Shown piece by piece: positions 50,352-59,986 of a DNA stretch of 64,000 bases. The notes below the pieces were generated by a model, which was given only the letters and a program-made list of their open reading frames with translations, had not been told where the DNA came from and did not search any database. Position 1 is the first letter of the stretch. The number at the start of each line of letters is the position of its first letter. The stretch spans positions 124,001-188,000 of the forward strand of contig JBMHDW010000002.1 of NCBI GenBank assembly GCA_049889175.1. Reading direction: 5' to 3'. Source of the stretch: JBMHDW01 sp049889175. Lineage in GTDB: Bacteria > Pseudomonadota > Gammaproteobacteria > Comchoanobacterales > Comchoanobacteraceae. Both the position numbers and the translations under genes were made by a program.

Positions 50352-51080
50352 ATGCGTGCAGCAAGAACTCAAACTATAAGCTTTTTTCGGGTGACTGTGA
50401 GTGGTGAGGAATTTAGTGGTCGCTATAAAGAGGTGCCACTCAAGAAAGCACTCCCAGCTTGGAAACAATGTTCTGATATTGTTTCAAGTCAAGGTTTTGA
50501 ACTCCCTGGTCAAGTAGCCTATGTTTATTCTATAAGATCTGATGGTAGGCATTTTGGTCATTATTTGTCGCAAAATTTTAATTTAAAAGTCTGGAATAAG
50601 TGTTGTGAATTTAAAGTTTTTAATGATGCATTGTCTCAGTGTGATAGTGATGGGCGTACACCTATGCATCATTTAGCAACTCAGTATAAAGATGATGCCC
50701 TAGAGGCATGGTTAAATCATGATCATAGCTCAAAATGGCTTTATCAAGAAGATAGATTTGGTTATACACCTATTTGGATTGCTTTAAGAAAATCGAATGT
50801 AGGGTTTATTGAGAAGTTGTTTGACCATAAAGATCACGGTTTAAAGGTTAAGAGTATTTTTAAAGAGAATGCCAATGCTATCATTGATTGCTTTATCAAA
50901 AAGAAAAATAAAAATGTTATTCAGTTTATTTTAAACCAGTCAAAAAATATGGGGTTATCCCAACTTCAGCGCGATAATCTTCGAAATGGTTTGGATCAGT
51001 GTGAATCAAAAGGTGTAAAAAGGTCGCGTGATTGTTCTGGTGGCGAGGGCGCAAAGAAAGCTAAAGTGATCAAGTGCTGA
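50352..51080 (+). CDS. ankyrin-repeat protein with bipartite NLS-like tail
   Basis: A 242-residue protein with two recognisable ankyrin repeats: DSDGRTPMHHLATQYKDDAL near residue 100 and DRFGYTPIWIALRKSNVGFI near 135, plus weaker flanking helices. The C-terminus KRSRDCSGGEGAKKAKVIKC has two basic clusters about 9 residues apart, like a bipartite nuclear localisation signal. No signal peptide, so export would need a type IV or similar system. ATG 50352 has GGAG 6 nt upstream. Ankyrin proteins are frequent effectors in Legionella and Coxiella relatives. The upstream gap 50215-50351 is very AT-rich and holds no gene. Confidence 0.85.
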   Translation: MRAARTQTISFFRVTVSGEEFSGRYKEVPLKKALPAWKQCSDIVSSQGFELPGQVAYVYSIRSDGRHFGHYLSQNFNLKVWNKCCEFKVFNDALSQCDSDGRTPMHHLATQYKDDALEAWLNHDHSSKWLYQEDRFGYTPIWIALRKSNVGFIEKLFDHKDHGLKVKSIFKENANAIIDCFIKKKNKNVIQFILNQSKNMGLSQLQRDNLRNGLDQCESKGVKRSRDCSGGEGAKKAKVIKC

Positions 51081-51180
51081 GTTGACACTACGTGAGATAA
51101 ATCAAAGCAATGGGGTGTAAAAAATTCTATATTTTAACATCTTTTTATGACAGAATAATAGAAAAGATGTAAGGTATTCA

Positions 51181-52695
51181 ATGCTCGATAAATGGCCTCA
51201 AAATAATGAGCTATTCGCAAAAGCTAACCAGCAAATTAAATCAGCTCGTTCTAAACTGTATCAGGTTAAACCTTTACAAGAGGCACAATTTTATGCTGAT
51301 GGTCGCCTGCTTCCGCTGGAACGCATAAAGGGTTTATTGGATAAAGATAGCGAGTTACCTATAGCTTCTTTAGCCGGTTACCAGGATAATTTGATTGATG
51401 GTGCGGGTGTATTTAGTTTTATCGGACTTATTAATCAAAAGCCAGCTGTACTTATTGCCAATAATGTATGCCAGAAAGGGGGGATTTTTACCCCTAGTGG
51501 TGTTCAAAAAATATTAAGATCATTGGAAATTGCTTTAAGTGCATCATTACCCGTAGTCTTAATGGTTGAAAGTGGGGGCGCTGACTTAAAGCGTCAATCA
51601 GAATTATTTGTGGATACTGGTCGTATTTATGCTCTTTTGGCTCAGATTAGCCAAAAAGGGTGCCCAGTAATCGCAACGGTTCATGGTGTTGCAACTGCTG
51701 GTGGGGCGTATTTACCGGGTATGGCAGATATTGTGATCATGGTAAAAAATGCAGAAGTTAGTTTGGCTGGTTCAGCTTTAATTCAGGCTGCCATGGGGCA
51801 AGAGGGGCAACATGGTATTGGTGATGCATTGATGCACGCTCAGTGCTCTGGTCTTGCTGATTATCTCGTTGAAAATGACCAGCAAGCAGTTAACAAGGTA
51901 AAGCAGTTGTTTCAGCAAATGAAAGTTGCACCAATCAGTTTGGCAAGTCGTAACATACAACAATCCATTGCTGAAGTGGTTCCCTTTAACTTTAAATATG
52001 TTTATTCAAGTCTTGAGGTCATTCGATGGTTGGCTGATCATGATTCAGTAGATGTTTTTAAGGAGCAATATGGTCAAGCAATAACAACAGCGGTTGCGAA
52101 AGTTGGTGGTAGTATCTGTGGTATGATTGGTAATAATGGTCCTATTGACCCAGAGTCAGCCAATAAAGTTTCTCAGTTTTTACAGCATTGTGATTTGATG
52201 CAGTATCCTGTTGTTTTTTTACAAAATACAACGGGCTTTCAGGTTGGTGATCATGTTGAAAAAAAAGGTATTATTAAATATGGGTCTCGTTGGATCCAAG
52301 TGATGAGTAATGTTAGTGTACCCAAAATCACTCTGATGATTGGTGCTTCATTTGGTGCAGGAAGTTATGCAATGTGTGCGAGAGGCTTTTCACCTGATTT
52401 TATTTTTGCATGGCCAAATGCCAGAATGGCAGTAATGGGTGCTGAGCAAGCAGCAGGTGTTATGAGCTTGCTTGCTGAGAAACGGAATGTAAAGCAAGAT
52501 GAGATTGATACAATGAAAGCGAAATTGATCGATCAGTATACCCGTGAATCAATGGCAATATACTTGGCCTCACGTTTATGGGTAGATGAAGTTATTCTCC
52601 CCGAGGAAACTCATCTTGTTCTTGGTTTATGTTTGGGGATTCTTACTCGAGAGTTATCATCTAAGAAAGCTTGTTATGGAGCCTCTCGTGTCTAA
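51181..52695 (+). CDS. acyl-CoA carboxylase carboxyltransferase (beta) subunit
   Basis: Carboxyltransferase subunit of a biotin-dependent acyl-CoA carboxylase, nearest in style to methylcrotonyl-CoA carboxylase beta. LLPLERIKGLLDKDSELPIA near 43, LMVESGGADLKRQ near 122, HGVATAGGAYLPGMADIVIMV near 161 and LMIGASFGAGSYAMCARGFSPDF near 388 form the two crotonase-like halves and CoA/biotin pockets. At 504 residues it is slightly shorter than LiuB (about 535). The biotin carboxylase partner is not in the window. It overlaps an enoyl-CoA hydratase gene by 20 nt, as in leucine or isoprenoid degradation clusters. Confidence 0.88.
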   Translation: MLDKWPQNNELFAKANQQIKSARSKLYQVKPLQEAQFYADGRLLPLERIKGLLDKDSELPIASLAGYQDNLIDGAGVFSFIGLINQKPAVLIANNVCQKGGIFTPSGVQKILRSLEIALSASLPVVLMVESGGADLKRQSELFVDTGRIYALLAQISQKGCPVIATVHGVATAGGAYLPGMADIVIMVKNAEVSLAGSALIQAAMGQEGQHGIGDALMHAQCSGLADYLVENDQQAVNKVKQLFQQMKVAPISLASRNIQQSIAEVVPFNFKYVYSSLEVIRWLADHDSVDVFKEQYGQAITTAVAKVGGSICGMIGNNGPIDPESANKVSQFLQHCDLMQYPVVFLQNTTGFQVGDHVEKKGIIKYGSRWIQVMSNVSVPKITLMIGASFGAGSYAMCARGFSPDFIFAWPNARMAVMGAEQAAGVMSLLAEKRNVKQDEIDTMKAKLIDQYTRESMAIYLASRLWVDEVILPEETHLVLGLCLGILTRELSSKKACYGASRV

Positions 52696-53371
52696 TAAAG
52701 TATTACTGACTAAAATTAAAAAAGGTGCTTTTCAATTGACGTTAATGCATCCTGAGAAGCGGAATGCATTAAGTTTTGAGTTAATTGATGATATGATAGA
52801 GGCTTGGCAGAGCTTGACCCAAGATACCCGGCTTGTCTTGATAAGGGGCGATCAAAAAGCTTTTTCATCAGGATTAGATCGAACAATATTATCCTGTCAT
52901 AAGAGTGATATCTCGTTACTTAGTCAGAAAATTGGCGAGCTTTTAGCATTAATACATCAATCACCCTTTTGCGTGATTTCAGTTGTAGAAGGTGCTGCAG
53001 TTGGGGGAGGAGTAGGTTTGGCTTTGGCGTGTGATTTAGTAATACTTTCAAGTCAAGCTTCGATGAGATTGCCCGAGTGGACTTTGGGTGTTTTTCCAGA
53101 GCAAATTTGGCCTTATTTAGAGAAAAGAGTCAAGCATCATATCGTGTTGAAAGCTTTATTGTCGGGCAACTCAATGGAGGCTAGCCATTTACTAAAAGAT
53201 GGTTGGGTTGATGATGTTGTGCCGCACAATATGCTCAGTGAATTCTTGGATGAAAGTATCACTCGGATATTATCTTACCCAAACTCATTGATCGAGCGTT
53301 ATAAGTTATTGACTAATATTGCTTCAAATACATCTAATTGTGCTCAATTATTTATGGATGAGATTAATTGA
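52676..53371 (+). CDS. enoyl-CoA hydratase/isomerase family protein
   Basis: Crotonase-fold protein of 231 residues. LTLMHPEKRNALSFELIDDM near residue 20, the oxyanion-hole AFSSGLDRTIL near 60 and VVEGAAVGGGVGLALACDLVI near 100, and the second MRLPEWTLGVFP near 130. Of the usual catalytic pair, Glu may be in LPEWTLG, and the first acidic residue is not obvious. Paired with the carboxyltransferase, it fits a methylglutaconyl-CoA hydratase role. Start ATG 52676 overlaps the upstream gene. Its end overlaps the convergent orphan by 8 nt. Confidence 0.85.
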   Translation: MEPLVSNKVLLTKIKKGAFQLTLMHPEKRNALSFELIDDMIEAWQSLTQDTRLVLIRGDQKAFSSGLDRTILSCHKSDISLLSQKIGELLALIHQSPFCVISVVEGAAVGGGVGLALACDLVILSSQASMRLPEWTLGVFPEQIWPYLEKRVKHHIVLKALLSGNSMEASHLLKDGWVDDVVPHNMLSEFLDESITRILSYPNSLIERYKLLTNIASNTSNCAQLFMDEIN

Positions 53372-55019
53372 ATTTAATGGGTGATGATGTTGGAGCTAGA
53401 TCTTCTGAATATTCAGGTGTTCTTTTTTTGTGCCTGTTTCTTTGTTGCGAGGCTTCAACCTGATCTAATAAAGCACGAATTTTCTCAATTGTTTTTACTT
53501 GTGTATCGCGACGATTAAGCTGTAAACTTAATGATTGAATTTTTTTTACCTTGCATTGGGATTTGGGTGTTAAGTTAAGAGTTTGCTCATTTGGGGCTAA
53601 AGCAAGATTTAATTTGCCGACTTTTCTATTCGGCGAACTTGGTGCCGTTTTTGGGGTTGTTCTTACTTTTTTGCACTTATAGGTTATCCAATGGTAGGTG
53701 TCTTTGTATTTATCAAGTATATCTGCTGTCGGGTAATTTTCCCAGTTGCTAATCATTTTAGGGGTAGTATGGTCAGAAGATTTGATCTGTCGCCCTAAAG
53801 CTTGAAGATAAGCTACTTCATCAATGATGTGAGGGATGCAGGAGCTAATTGTATATATTTGTTTTATTTTTGGTAATATTGGAAGGTAATAATCATGTAT
53901 GGGGCTAGTGATGCGAATACACATTCGTTGTAATTGTGAATCACTAGTGACTGGCTTATGACTAATTATGCAATCTGGAGATGGGTCAATGAGCTGATTG
54001 ATTATCAAATTACTTAGAAGTTTAAATCCATCATCGCTAGGCGCTTGAGATGGAGCTTCAGTATGCTGAGCATTGTACAATTTAGTTTCATGAATAGTAA
54101 CGTTATATTCGTTATTCTTATCTATGGAAAAAACGACCTCAATAGATAGTTTATTTAGGGCATATTCAGATTTATCTCGTTTATTTGAAGGTAATAAATG
54201 CTTTGCTGATTTTATAAATTGATCATGTTTTTTAACAATGGCCTGATCCGTATATAGATACGCACTCTTAAGTACCACAGCTGAGAATAGTAACTCTTTA
54301 GCCTGATCAGTTGTATAAAACTTTGCTAATTGGTCGAGAAAGGCAATGGTACCTTCGGGTTTGGTTACAAAGGTCTTTAAGTGTTTGATGAGGATATTTA
54401 AGTTGTCTAAATCCATTGAAGTTAAAGTGGGAAGTTGGCTGTAAACGATGTTGAGCATTCCTGCGTAATCATTTTGATCTTCGGTGTTTGATTTAAGGTC
54501 TGACCATGATAATGTTTCACATGTTGGTCCGCGTTCATCATCAAAATGGTTGCCAATAGAGGGAAGTAATAAGTCGTCTGGATTAATATCATTTAAGTGT
54601 GCAGCAGCAGTGCTCAATTGATGATTGATTAGCGCGGATATTTCATGAGGGTTTTCCATATCAACAGAATCAATACTGGCTGGTAACCGTCCTTCTTTTA
54701 AGCACTGTTTAAATGTGTTGCTGATGCGGTGAATATTATGATTATCTTTATATACCACAATGACTTTTCTAAGTTTAGTTTGCTGTTGTGCAATCATTAG
54801 GGTTTGGTTTAGATGCTCACTCTTTTTATCAGTTAAATCAATTTTAAGATTTTTATAAGTATCTATCGAGGAAAGGTTTCGCGAAATATGAGCATCTTGA
54901 TAGCATAATGGTAAAACAATGACTGTTTCTTCATCACGTCGAGGTATATTTTCTTTAATTGATAACTCGTTAACTTGCCAGCGTGCGCTAAGAATACCAG
55001 ATAGTTTTGTTTTGGGCAC
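53364..55019 (-). CDS. hypothetical protein, 551 residues
   Basis: Not recognised. The start is GTG at 55019 with GGAG 6 nt before it. The first 140 residues look like an alpha/beta fold (TVIVLPLCYQDAHISRN, LRKVIVVYKDNHNIHRIS). The middle is helical. The last 110 residues are basic and low in hydrophobics, with a likely coiled coil (VKTIEKIRALLDQVEASQQ) and the ending KKRTPEYSEDLAPTSSPIKFN without its last letters being special. No signal peptide. The upstream gap 55020-55139 has no gene. Size, orphan status and charged tail would suit an effector; not shown. Confidence 0.8.
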   Translation of the reverse strand: MPKTKLSGILSARWQVNELSIKENIPRRDEETVIVLPLCYQDAHISRNLSSIDTYKNLKIDLTDKKSEHLNQTLMIAQQQTKLRKVIVVYKDNHNIHRISNTFKQCLKEGRLPASIDSVDMENPHEISALINHQLSTAAAHLNDINPDDLLLPSIGNHFDDERGPTCETLSWSDLKSNTEDQNDYAGMLNIVYSQLPTLTSMDLDNLNILIKHLKTFVTKPEGTIAFLDQLAKFYTTDQAKELLFSAVVLKSAYLYTDQAIVKKHDQFIKSAKHLLPSNKRDKSEYALNKLSIEVVFSIDKNNEYNVTIHETKLYNAQHTEAPSQAPSDDGFKLLSNLIINQLIDPSPDCIISHKPVTSDSQLQRMCIRITSPIHDYYLPILPKIKQIYTISSCIPHIIDEVAYLQALGRQIKSSDHTTPKMISNWENYPTADILDKYKDTYHWITYKCKKVRTTPKTAPSSPNRKVGKLNLALAPNEQTLNLTPKSQCKVKKIQSLSLQLNRRDTQVKTIEKIRALLDQVEASQQRNRHKKRTPEYSEDLAPTSSPIKFN

Positions 55020-55139
55020 AGATTCTCCAAATTATTAGTCCATTTTTTTAATAGTATCCATTCTTGTTAAGAATAATTTAATTTTAAGCCAATGTAAACA
55101 TAATTTTACTTTAGGCCAATTATTATTTATGATGTTTTT

Positions 55140-56294
55140 ATGTTAGTTAAAGAGATACCATCATTAATTTTTCAGGCAATTAGTGGCATTGACACCGAAA
55201 ATTTTTGGATGTTAGATGAGGCTAGAAATCTTATTTATGCGAATAAATCACTGTGTGATTATTTAAATAAGTTATTGGTCAATGATGTTAGAACTTATGG
55301 TAATTTTATCAATATGAATATTGATCAAGTGCTTGATATAATTGGTGTTGATGATGAAAGTAAGCAGCTTATCCGTTCCACAGATGAGAAAATACTTAGA
55401 GGAGAATCCACAAAAAATGAAATTGTAGAAACGGTATTTGTTGCTGGTGAAAAAAGGGTTTTTAAAACCCAAAAATGGGGTGTTAAGCATCAAGATCGAT
55501 GTTATATTCTAGGTTTTTCAATGAATGTGACAGAGGAGTATCGTGCCAGAGGGCATGTTCAAAATCTTTTGGAGCAGGTTAAACGTGCTGAAGCTGCAAA
55601 GACAAGGTTTTTGAGAAATATTAAACATGATCTGAATACGCCATTAAGCAATATTAAAGGTATTACTGCAATTTTACTTGAACAAGAACTAAACGATCAA
55701 GTGCATCAATTTGTGTCGCACTTATCGCATTCAGCAGCTCATTTAGCCCAGCTGATGGATGGTTTATTGTCCTATACTGAATATAAAGATCTTCAAGGGC
55801 TCGTTTCATTAGAGGTAGTTGATATTAATGTTGTATTAGATCAGGTAAAAGAGGTTTTCCGCCTAAAAGCTGACGAAAAAAAAATATCGCTAAAGCATCA
55901 TTATGCCCGTGATAAACTTATGTTTTCAACAGATGTTCTCAAACTAAAACGTATTGTATCTAATTTGTTATCTAATGCCATCAAGTATACCTTTAAAGGT
56001 TCTGTTCAAATAGGTTACCTTTGTGTTACGGTTGATCATCAACAATTTCTTGATATTTTTATTCAAGATACGGGGATTGGTATTGCCAAAGATCAATTGA
56101 GTGTGATTTTTGAGCCAATGCACCGCGGTGTGGATGCAGAGCATTTTCCCGAGTATGGTTTAGGGTTAGGGTTGGATGTGGCCAAGCGATTGACGCAACA
56201 GTTATTTGGTATTATTTCTGTTGAGTCTGTTTTGAATCAGGGAAGTTGCTTTACGCTACGCCTCCCTTTTCAAAAGGTTGAGCTCAACCCATAA
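55140..56294 (+). CDS. soluble PAS-type sensor histidine kinase, orphan
   Basis: A 384-residue cytoplasmic kinase. Residues 15-130 are a PAS-like sensor (FWMLDEARNLIYANKSLCDYL start, then FSMNVTEEYRARGHVQNLL leading into the helix). The H box is NIKHDLNTPLSNIKG near 162, the N box RIVSNLLSNAIKYT near 275, G1 DTGIGIAKDQ near 315, and G2 YGLGLGLDVAK near 343. There is no membrane segment, so it senses an internal signal. No response regulator is encoded nearby, so its partner lies elsewhere. Convergent with dnaJ, overlapping by 11 nt. Confidence 0.92.
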   Translation: MLVKEIPSLIFQAISGIDTENFWMLDEARNLIYANKSLCDYLNKLLVNDVRTYGNFINMNIDQVLDIIGVDDESKQLIRSTDEKILRGESTKNEIVETVFVAGEKRVFKTQKWGVKHQDRCYILGFSMNVTEEYRARGHVQNLLEQVKRAEAAKTRFLRNIKHDLNTPLSNIKGITAILLEQELNDQVHQFVSHLSHSAAHLAQLMDGLLSYTEYKDLQGLVSLEVVDINVVLDQVKEVFRLKADEKKISLKHHYARDKLMFSTDVLKLKRIVSNLLSNAIKYTFKGSVQIGYLCVTVDHQQFLDIFIQDTGIGIAKDQLSVIFEPMHRGVDAEHFPEYGLGLGLDVAKRLTQQLFGIISVESVLNQGSCFTLRLPFQKVELNP

Positions 56295-57408
56295 TAAATT
56301 TTTTGATGGTGTTTAGCCAGCTGCTGCATTTTGATTGTTGTGACTCAGATAATGACTGCTTAAGTTCTTGTAGTAGCGCTTTTTGCTTGTCATTCAGTGA
56401 TGAAGGTGTTTCAACATAGATATGACACATTAAATCTCCCTGGGGCTTACGGTTAAATGCAGGCAAGCCTTTTCCTTTGAGTCTGAGAACCTGCTTACAG
56501 TGTGTTTCTGGGGGGATTTTTAATGTAATGGAGTCACCCTCTATTGATGGAATGTCAACAGTACCTCCTAGTGCTGCAGTGGGAAAGTCGATAAAGACTT
56601 CCAGGTGTAAGTTTTGATCAATTCGCTCAAATAGTTTATGCTTTTCAAGCGATATAGCGACATATAGGTCACCATTTTGGCCACCATGAATGCCTGCCTC
56701 TCCTTTTTCACTTAATCTAATCCGGTTGCCATTATCAATGCCCTTTGGTACTTTGATACGATACTGACATTGTTTTCTTACTCTTCCTTGTCCGCGGCAA
56801 TGATGACAAGGGTCTTTGATGATTTCCCCTTGACCACGGCATGTAGGACATGGTTGCTGAATGGCCATAAATCCTTGTTGAATGCGCACTTGACCCTGTC
56901 CATGACATGTTTGACAAGTTTGTGGTTTACTGCCAGATTTAGCGCCACTACCATGACAGGGGTCACAAGTTACTGTGTTAGGTATGCGAATGGTTTTTTC
57001 ACATCCTGAAGCAACTTCTTCAAGTGTTAATGTAAGCTCATAGAGTAAGTCGTCACCATTTTGAGCTCGGGTTCGTTGTTGACGACGACCACCTCCTTGG
57101 AATGCATCGGCAAAATCACCACCAAAAAAGTCTTTAAAGATATCAGCAAAGTCATTAAAGCCTTGGCCACCACCAGCGCCACCTTCAAAACCTGCATGGC
57201 CAAACTGATCATATTGAGCGCGCTTTTGATCATCTGAAAGGATGCTATACGCTTGGGCAATTTCTTTAAACTTTTTCTCAGCTTCTGGGTTATCTTTGTT
57301 TTTATCTGGGTGATATTTCATCGCGAGTTTTTTATAAGCTCGTTTGATTTCATTTTTATTAGCTGACTTGCTAACACCTAATAAATCATAGTAATCTTGC
57401 TGTGCCAT
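56284..57408 (-). CDS. dnaJ: chaperone DnaJ
   Basis: Hsp40 co-chaperone of 374 residues that stimulates DnaK. The J domain (DYYDLLGVSKSANKNEIKRAYKKLAMKYHPDKN) has the HPD motif near residue 33. Then come the G/F region (FGGDFADAFQGGG), four zinc-binding CxxCxGxG repeats (CDPCHGSG, CQTCHGQG, CPTCRGQG, CHHCRGQG), and the C-terminal substrate domain. ATG 57408 follows GGAGA; an ATG four codons earlier contains that site and is not used. Confidence 0.97.
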   Translation of the reverse strand: MAQQDYYDLLGVSKSANKNEIKRAYKKLAMKYHPDKNKDNPEAEKKFKEIAQAYSILSDDQKRAQYDQFGHAGFEGGAGGGQGFNDFADIFKDFFGGDFADAFQGGGRRQQRTRAQNGDDLLYELTLTLEEVASGCEKTIRIPNTVTCDPCHGSGAKSGSKPQTCQTCHGQGQVRIQQGFMAIQQPCPTCRGQGEIIKDPCHHCRGQGRVRKQCQYRIKVPKGIDNGNRIRLSEKGEAGIHGGQNGDLYVAISLEKHKLFERIDQNLHLEVFIDFPTAALGGTVDIPSIEGDSITLKIPPETHCKQVLRLKGKGLPAFNRKPQGDLMCHIYVETPSSLNDKQKALLQELKQSLSESQQSKCSSWLNTIKKFIMG

Positions 57409-57425
57409 AAGGGTCTCCAATGGAA

Positions 57426-57448
57426 AAGGGCCCTATTACAGGACCCTT
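57426..57448 (-). terminator. hairpin between dnaK and dnaJ, possible attenuator
   Basis: On the minus strand AAGGGTCCT, loop GTAAT, AGGGCCCTT forms a 9-bp stem (one T-G), followed by TTTTCC. It sits 8 nt after the dnaK stop. Such a hairpin would lower dnaJ relative to dnaK or stabilise the dnaK message; the T-run is weak. Confidence 0.5.
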
Positions 57449-57455
57449 CTTTTCA

Positions 57456-59366
57456 TTACTTATCTTCGTCCTCAAATTCAGCATCAACAACATTGTCATC
57501 GTTAGGTGCTGACTTCGTTTGTTCTCCACTGGCTTCAGCTTGCTCTTGCTTTTTTTGCAATGATTGAGCGTGCTTTTGTAGGCAAGTAGATAGTGCTTCA
57601 GTAGCTTCTGATAGCTGTTTGGCTGATGATTGCTCGTCATCAATAACAGTTTTCAATGAACTCATTGCATCGGTAACTTCTTGCTTAGCTTCTTCAGGGG
57701 CATTATCGGCTTCTTTGAGCATTTTTTCAGCCATATGATGTGTTGATTGAGCCAAATTGAAGGCTTCAACTCGCTCACCTTTTGCTTGATCTGCTTCTTT
57801 ATTGGCCTCAGCTTCTTGTATCATTTTTTCAATTTCTTCATCGCTCAAGCCGCTATTGCCAGTGATACTGATATTTTGTTCTTTGCCTGTAGTTTTATCT
57901 TTGGCGCTGACTTTAATAATACCATTAGCATCAATATCAAAGGAAACCTCAATTTGAGGCACACCTCTTGGGGCAGGTGGGATATCAGTTAAATCAAAAC
58001 GACCAAGTGACTTGTTGTCCTCTGCCATTTTTCGCTCACCTTGAACAACGTGAATCGTCACAGCAGTTTGGTTATCAGCCGCTGTAGAAAAGACTTGAGA
58101 TTTTTGAGTCGGTATGGTTGTGTTCTTCTCAATCAATGTTGTCATAACGCCACCCATGGTTTCAAGCCCGAGTGATAAAGGCGTTACGTCTAATAAAAGA
58201 ACATCTTTAACATCACCTGATAATACACCGCCTTGTATAGCGGCACCCAGTGCGACAGCTTCATCAGGGTTCACATCTTTCTTAGGTGCACGCTTAAAGA
58301 ATGCTTCAACAGCTTCTTGTACTTTAGGCATACGTGTTTGACCACCAACCAAAATAACTTCATCAACGTGATCCAAACCAGAGTCATTTAAAGCAACTTG
58401 ACAAGGTTTGATAGAGCGTTGGATGAGATCATTAACCATATTCTCAAATTCAGAACGAGTGATTTTCAAGTTAAGGTGTTTTGGTCCTGATGCATCAGCA
58501 GTAATAAAAGGCAAATTAACTTCAGTTTGTTTTGCAGAGGATAGCTCAATTTTAGCGTTTTCTGCAGCTTCTTTTAATCGCTGTAGTGCCATTTTGTCAT
58601 TGGTTAAGTCAATGCCATCAGTTTTCTTAAAGGCTGATGCAATATGTTGGATTAAAGCATTATCGAAGTCTTCACCACCTAAAAAGGTATCTCCGTTGGT
58701 TGCTAAAACCTCTACTTGGCTCTCCCCATCAACATTTGAAATTTCAATGATTGAAATATCAAATGTACCACCACCTAAGTCATAAACAGCAACTTTAAGA
58801 TCATTTTTGTTCTTGTTATCTAGCCCATATGCCAATGCAGCAGCAGTTGGTTCGTTGATAATTCGCTTAACATCTAAGCCTGCAATTTTTCCAGCATCTT
58901 TAGTCGCTTGTCTTTGTGCATCGTTAAAATAGGCTGGTACAGTTATGACAGCTTCTGTCACATCATGGCCTAAATAAGCTTCTGCATCTTTCTTCAATTT
59001 TTGTAAAATTGAAGAGGCGATTTGTTCGGGTGAGAATTCTTTTTCTTGCCCATCTACTTTAATGGCAATACGACAATCACCATTTTTTGCCCCTTTAATG
59101 GTATATGGCAGGTCAGCATTTTTGACAACATCATCAGAAAACTTATGACCCATAAGACGTTTTGCTGCGTAAATGGTTGCCTCTGGGTTGGTAACCATTT
59201 GTCTTTTTGCAGTAGATCCAACGAGTGTTTCGTTGCTCTGAATACAAATGATAGAAGGTGTTGTTCTAGCACCCTCACTATTTTCAATCACTTTAGGTGA
59301 ACCACCTTCCATGACACTTACACAACTATTCGTTGTTCCTAAATCAATTCCAATCATTTTCGACAT
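57456..59366 (-). CDS. dnaK: chaperone DnaK (Hsp70)
   Basis: ATP-driven chaperone of 636 residues. It starts MSKMIGIDLGTTNSCVSVME (phosphate 1), followed by AVYDLGGGTFDISIIE (phosphate 2), EVILVGGQTRMPKVQ (adenosine), and the linker DVLLLDVTPLSLGLE. The substrate domain and lid follow, ending VVDAEFEDEDK. All functional motifs are present and the length is normal. Middle gene of grpE-dnaK-dnaJ. Start ATG with GGAG 7 nt upstream. Confidence 0.98.
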   Translation of the reverse strand: MSKMIGIDLGTTNSCVSVMEGGSPKVIENSEGARTTPSIICIQSNETLVGSTAKRQMVTNPEATIYAAKRLMGHKFSDDVVKNADLPYTIKGAKNGDCRIAIKVDGQEKEFSPEQIASSILQKLKKDAEAYLGHDVTEAVITVPAYFNDAQRQATKDAGKIAGLDVKRIINEPTAAALAYGLDNKNKNDLKVAVYDLGGGTFDISIIEISNVDGESQVEVLATNGDTFLGGEDFDNALIQHIASAFKKTDGIDLTNDKMALQRLKEAAENAKIELSSAKQTEVNLPFITADASGPKHLNLKITRSEFENMVNDLIQRSIKPCQVALNDSGLDHVDEVILVGGQTRMPKVQEAVEAFFKRAPKKDVNPDEAVALGAAIQGGVLSGDVKDVLLLDVTPLSLGLETMGGVMTTLIEKNTTIPTQKSQVFSTAADNQTAVTIHVVQGERKMAEDNKSLGRFDLTDIPPAPRGVPQIEVSFDIDANGIIKVSAKDKTTGKEQNISITGNSGLSDEEIEKMIQEAEANKEADQAKGERVEAFNLAQSTHHMAEKMLKEADNAPEEAKQEVTDAMSSLKTVIDDEQSSAKQLSEATEALSTCLQKHAQSLQKKQEQAEASGEQTKSAPNDDNVVDAEFEDEDK

Positions 59367-59429
59367 GTTTTCTCCAAATTGTTTCGTTTTCTAAAGGTTA
59401 TATAGGGATGAACTAAATGTTTTCAAGGG

Positions 59430-59954
59430 TTAATTTTGATTACTGACCACAATAACTCGTGCTGGCCTAATGACGCGGTCTTTGACACTGTAACCTACTT
59501 GTACACATTCAATTACCATTTGAGGCTTGTAATCAGGATGAGGCATCATTTGAATCGCTTCATGCTGCTTGGGATCATAAGGTGTATTGGCTTCAGGTTT
59601 TACCGTGCTAACACCTGATTGTGATAAAGCAGTCATAAATTGTTGCTTAATCATTTCAATACCTTGTTTGTGAGCATTGTCCTCTTCTTTAAATGAGGAT
59701 AGTGCGGAATCAAAGGCATCTAAACAAGGAATGATATTTTGAACCAATTGTGTTATCGCAAAAGAACGCGTTTGGTCAATTTCCCTGCGTAATCGTTGTG
59801 TAATGTTTTGTAGTTCAGCTGCATTACGTAAGATAGTATCTTCTTTTTCCTGTATGGATTCTTCTAAATGCTTTATTTTTTCTTCTAAAATTTCTGTTGA
59901 TACTTCAGGTTTGATGGCATCTGCATCCAATGGTTGATTTGGTTTTTCGGTCAT
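59430..59954 (-). CDS. grpE: nucleotide exchange factor GrpE
   Basis: Nucleotide exchange factor for DnaK, 174 residues. It has an N-terminal long coiled-coil helix (EILEEKIKHLEESIQEKEDT), NITQRLRREIDQTRSFA near 55, then the beta domain with YDPKQHEAIQMMPHPDYKPQ and the GYSVKDRVIRPARVIV ending, which is the PROSITE-type signature. First gene of the chaperone operon behind a heat-shock-like promoter. Confidence 0.96.
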   Translation of the reverse strand: MTEKPNQPLDADAIKPEVSTEILEEKIKHLEESIQEKEDTILRNAAELQNITQRLRREIDQTRSFAITQLVQNIIPCLDAFDSALSSFKEEDNAHKQGIEMIKQQFMTALSQSGVSTVKPEANTPYDPKQHEAIQMMPHPDYKPQMVIECVQVGYSVKDRVIRPARVIVVSNQN

Positions 59955-59986
59955 AATGAAACTCCGATATTAGTGACTGAGTTAAG

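Noticed and set aside
57747..59300. Several plus-strand open frames across dnaK
   Set aside because: Antisense shadows of a highly expressed conserved gene, no ribosome sites or similarity.
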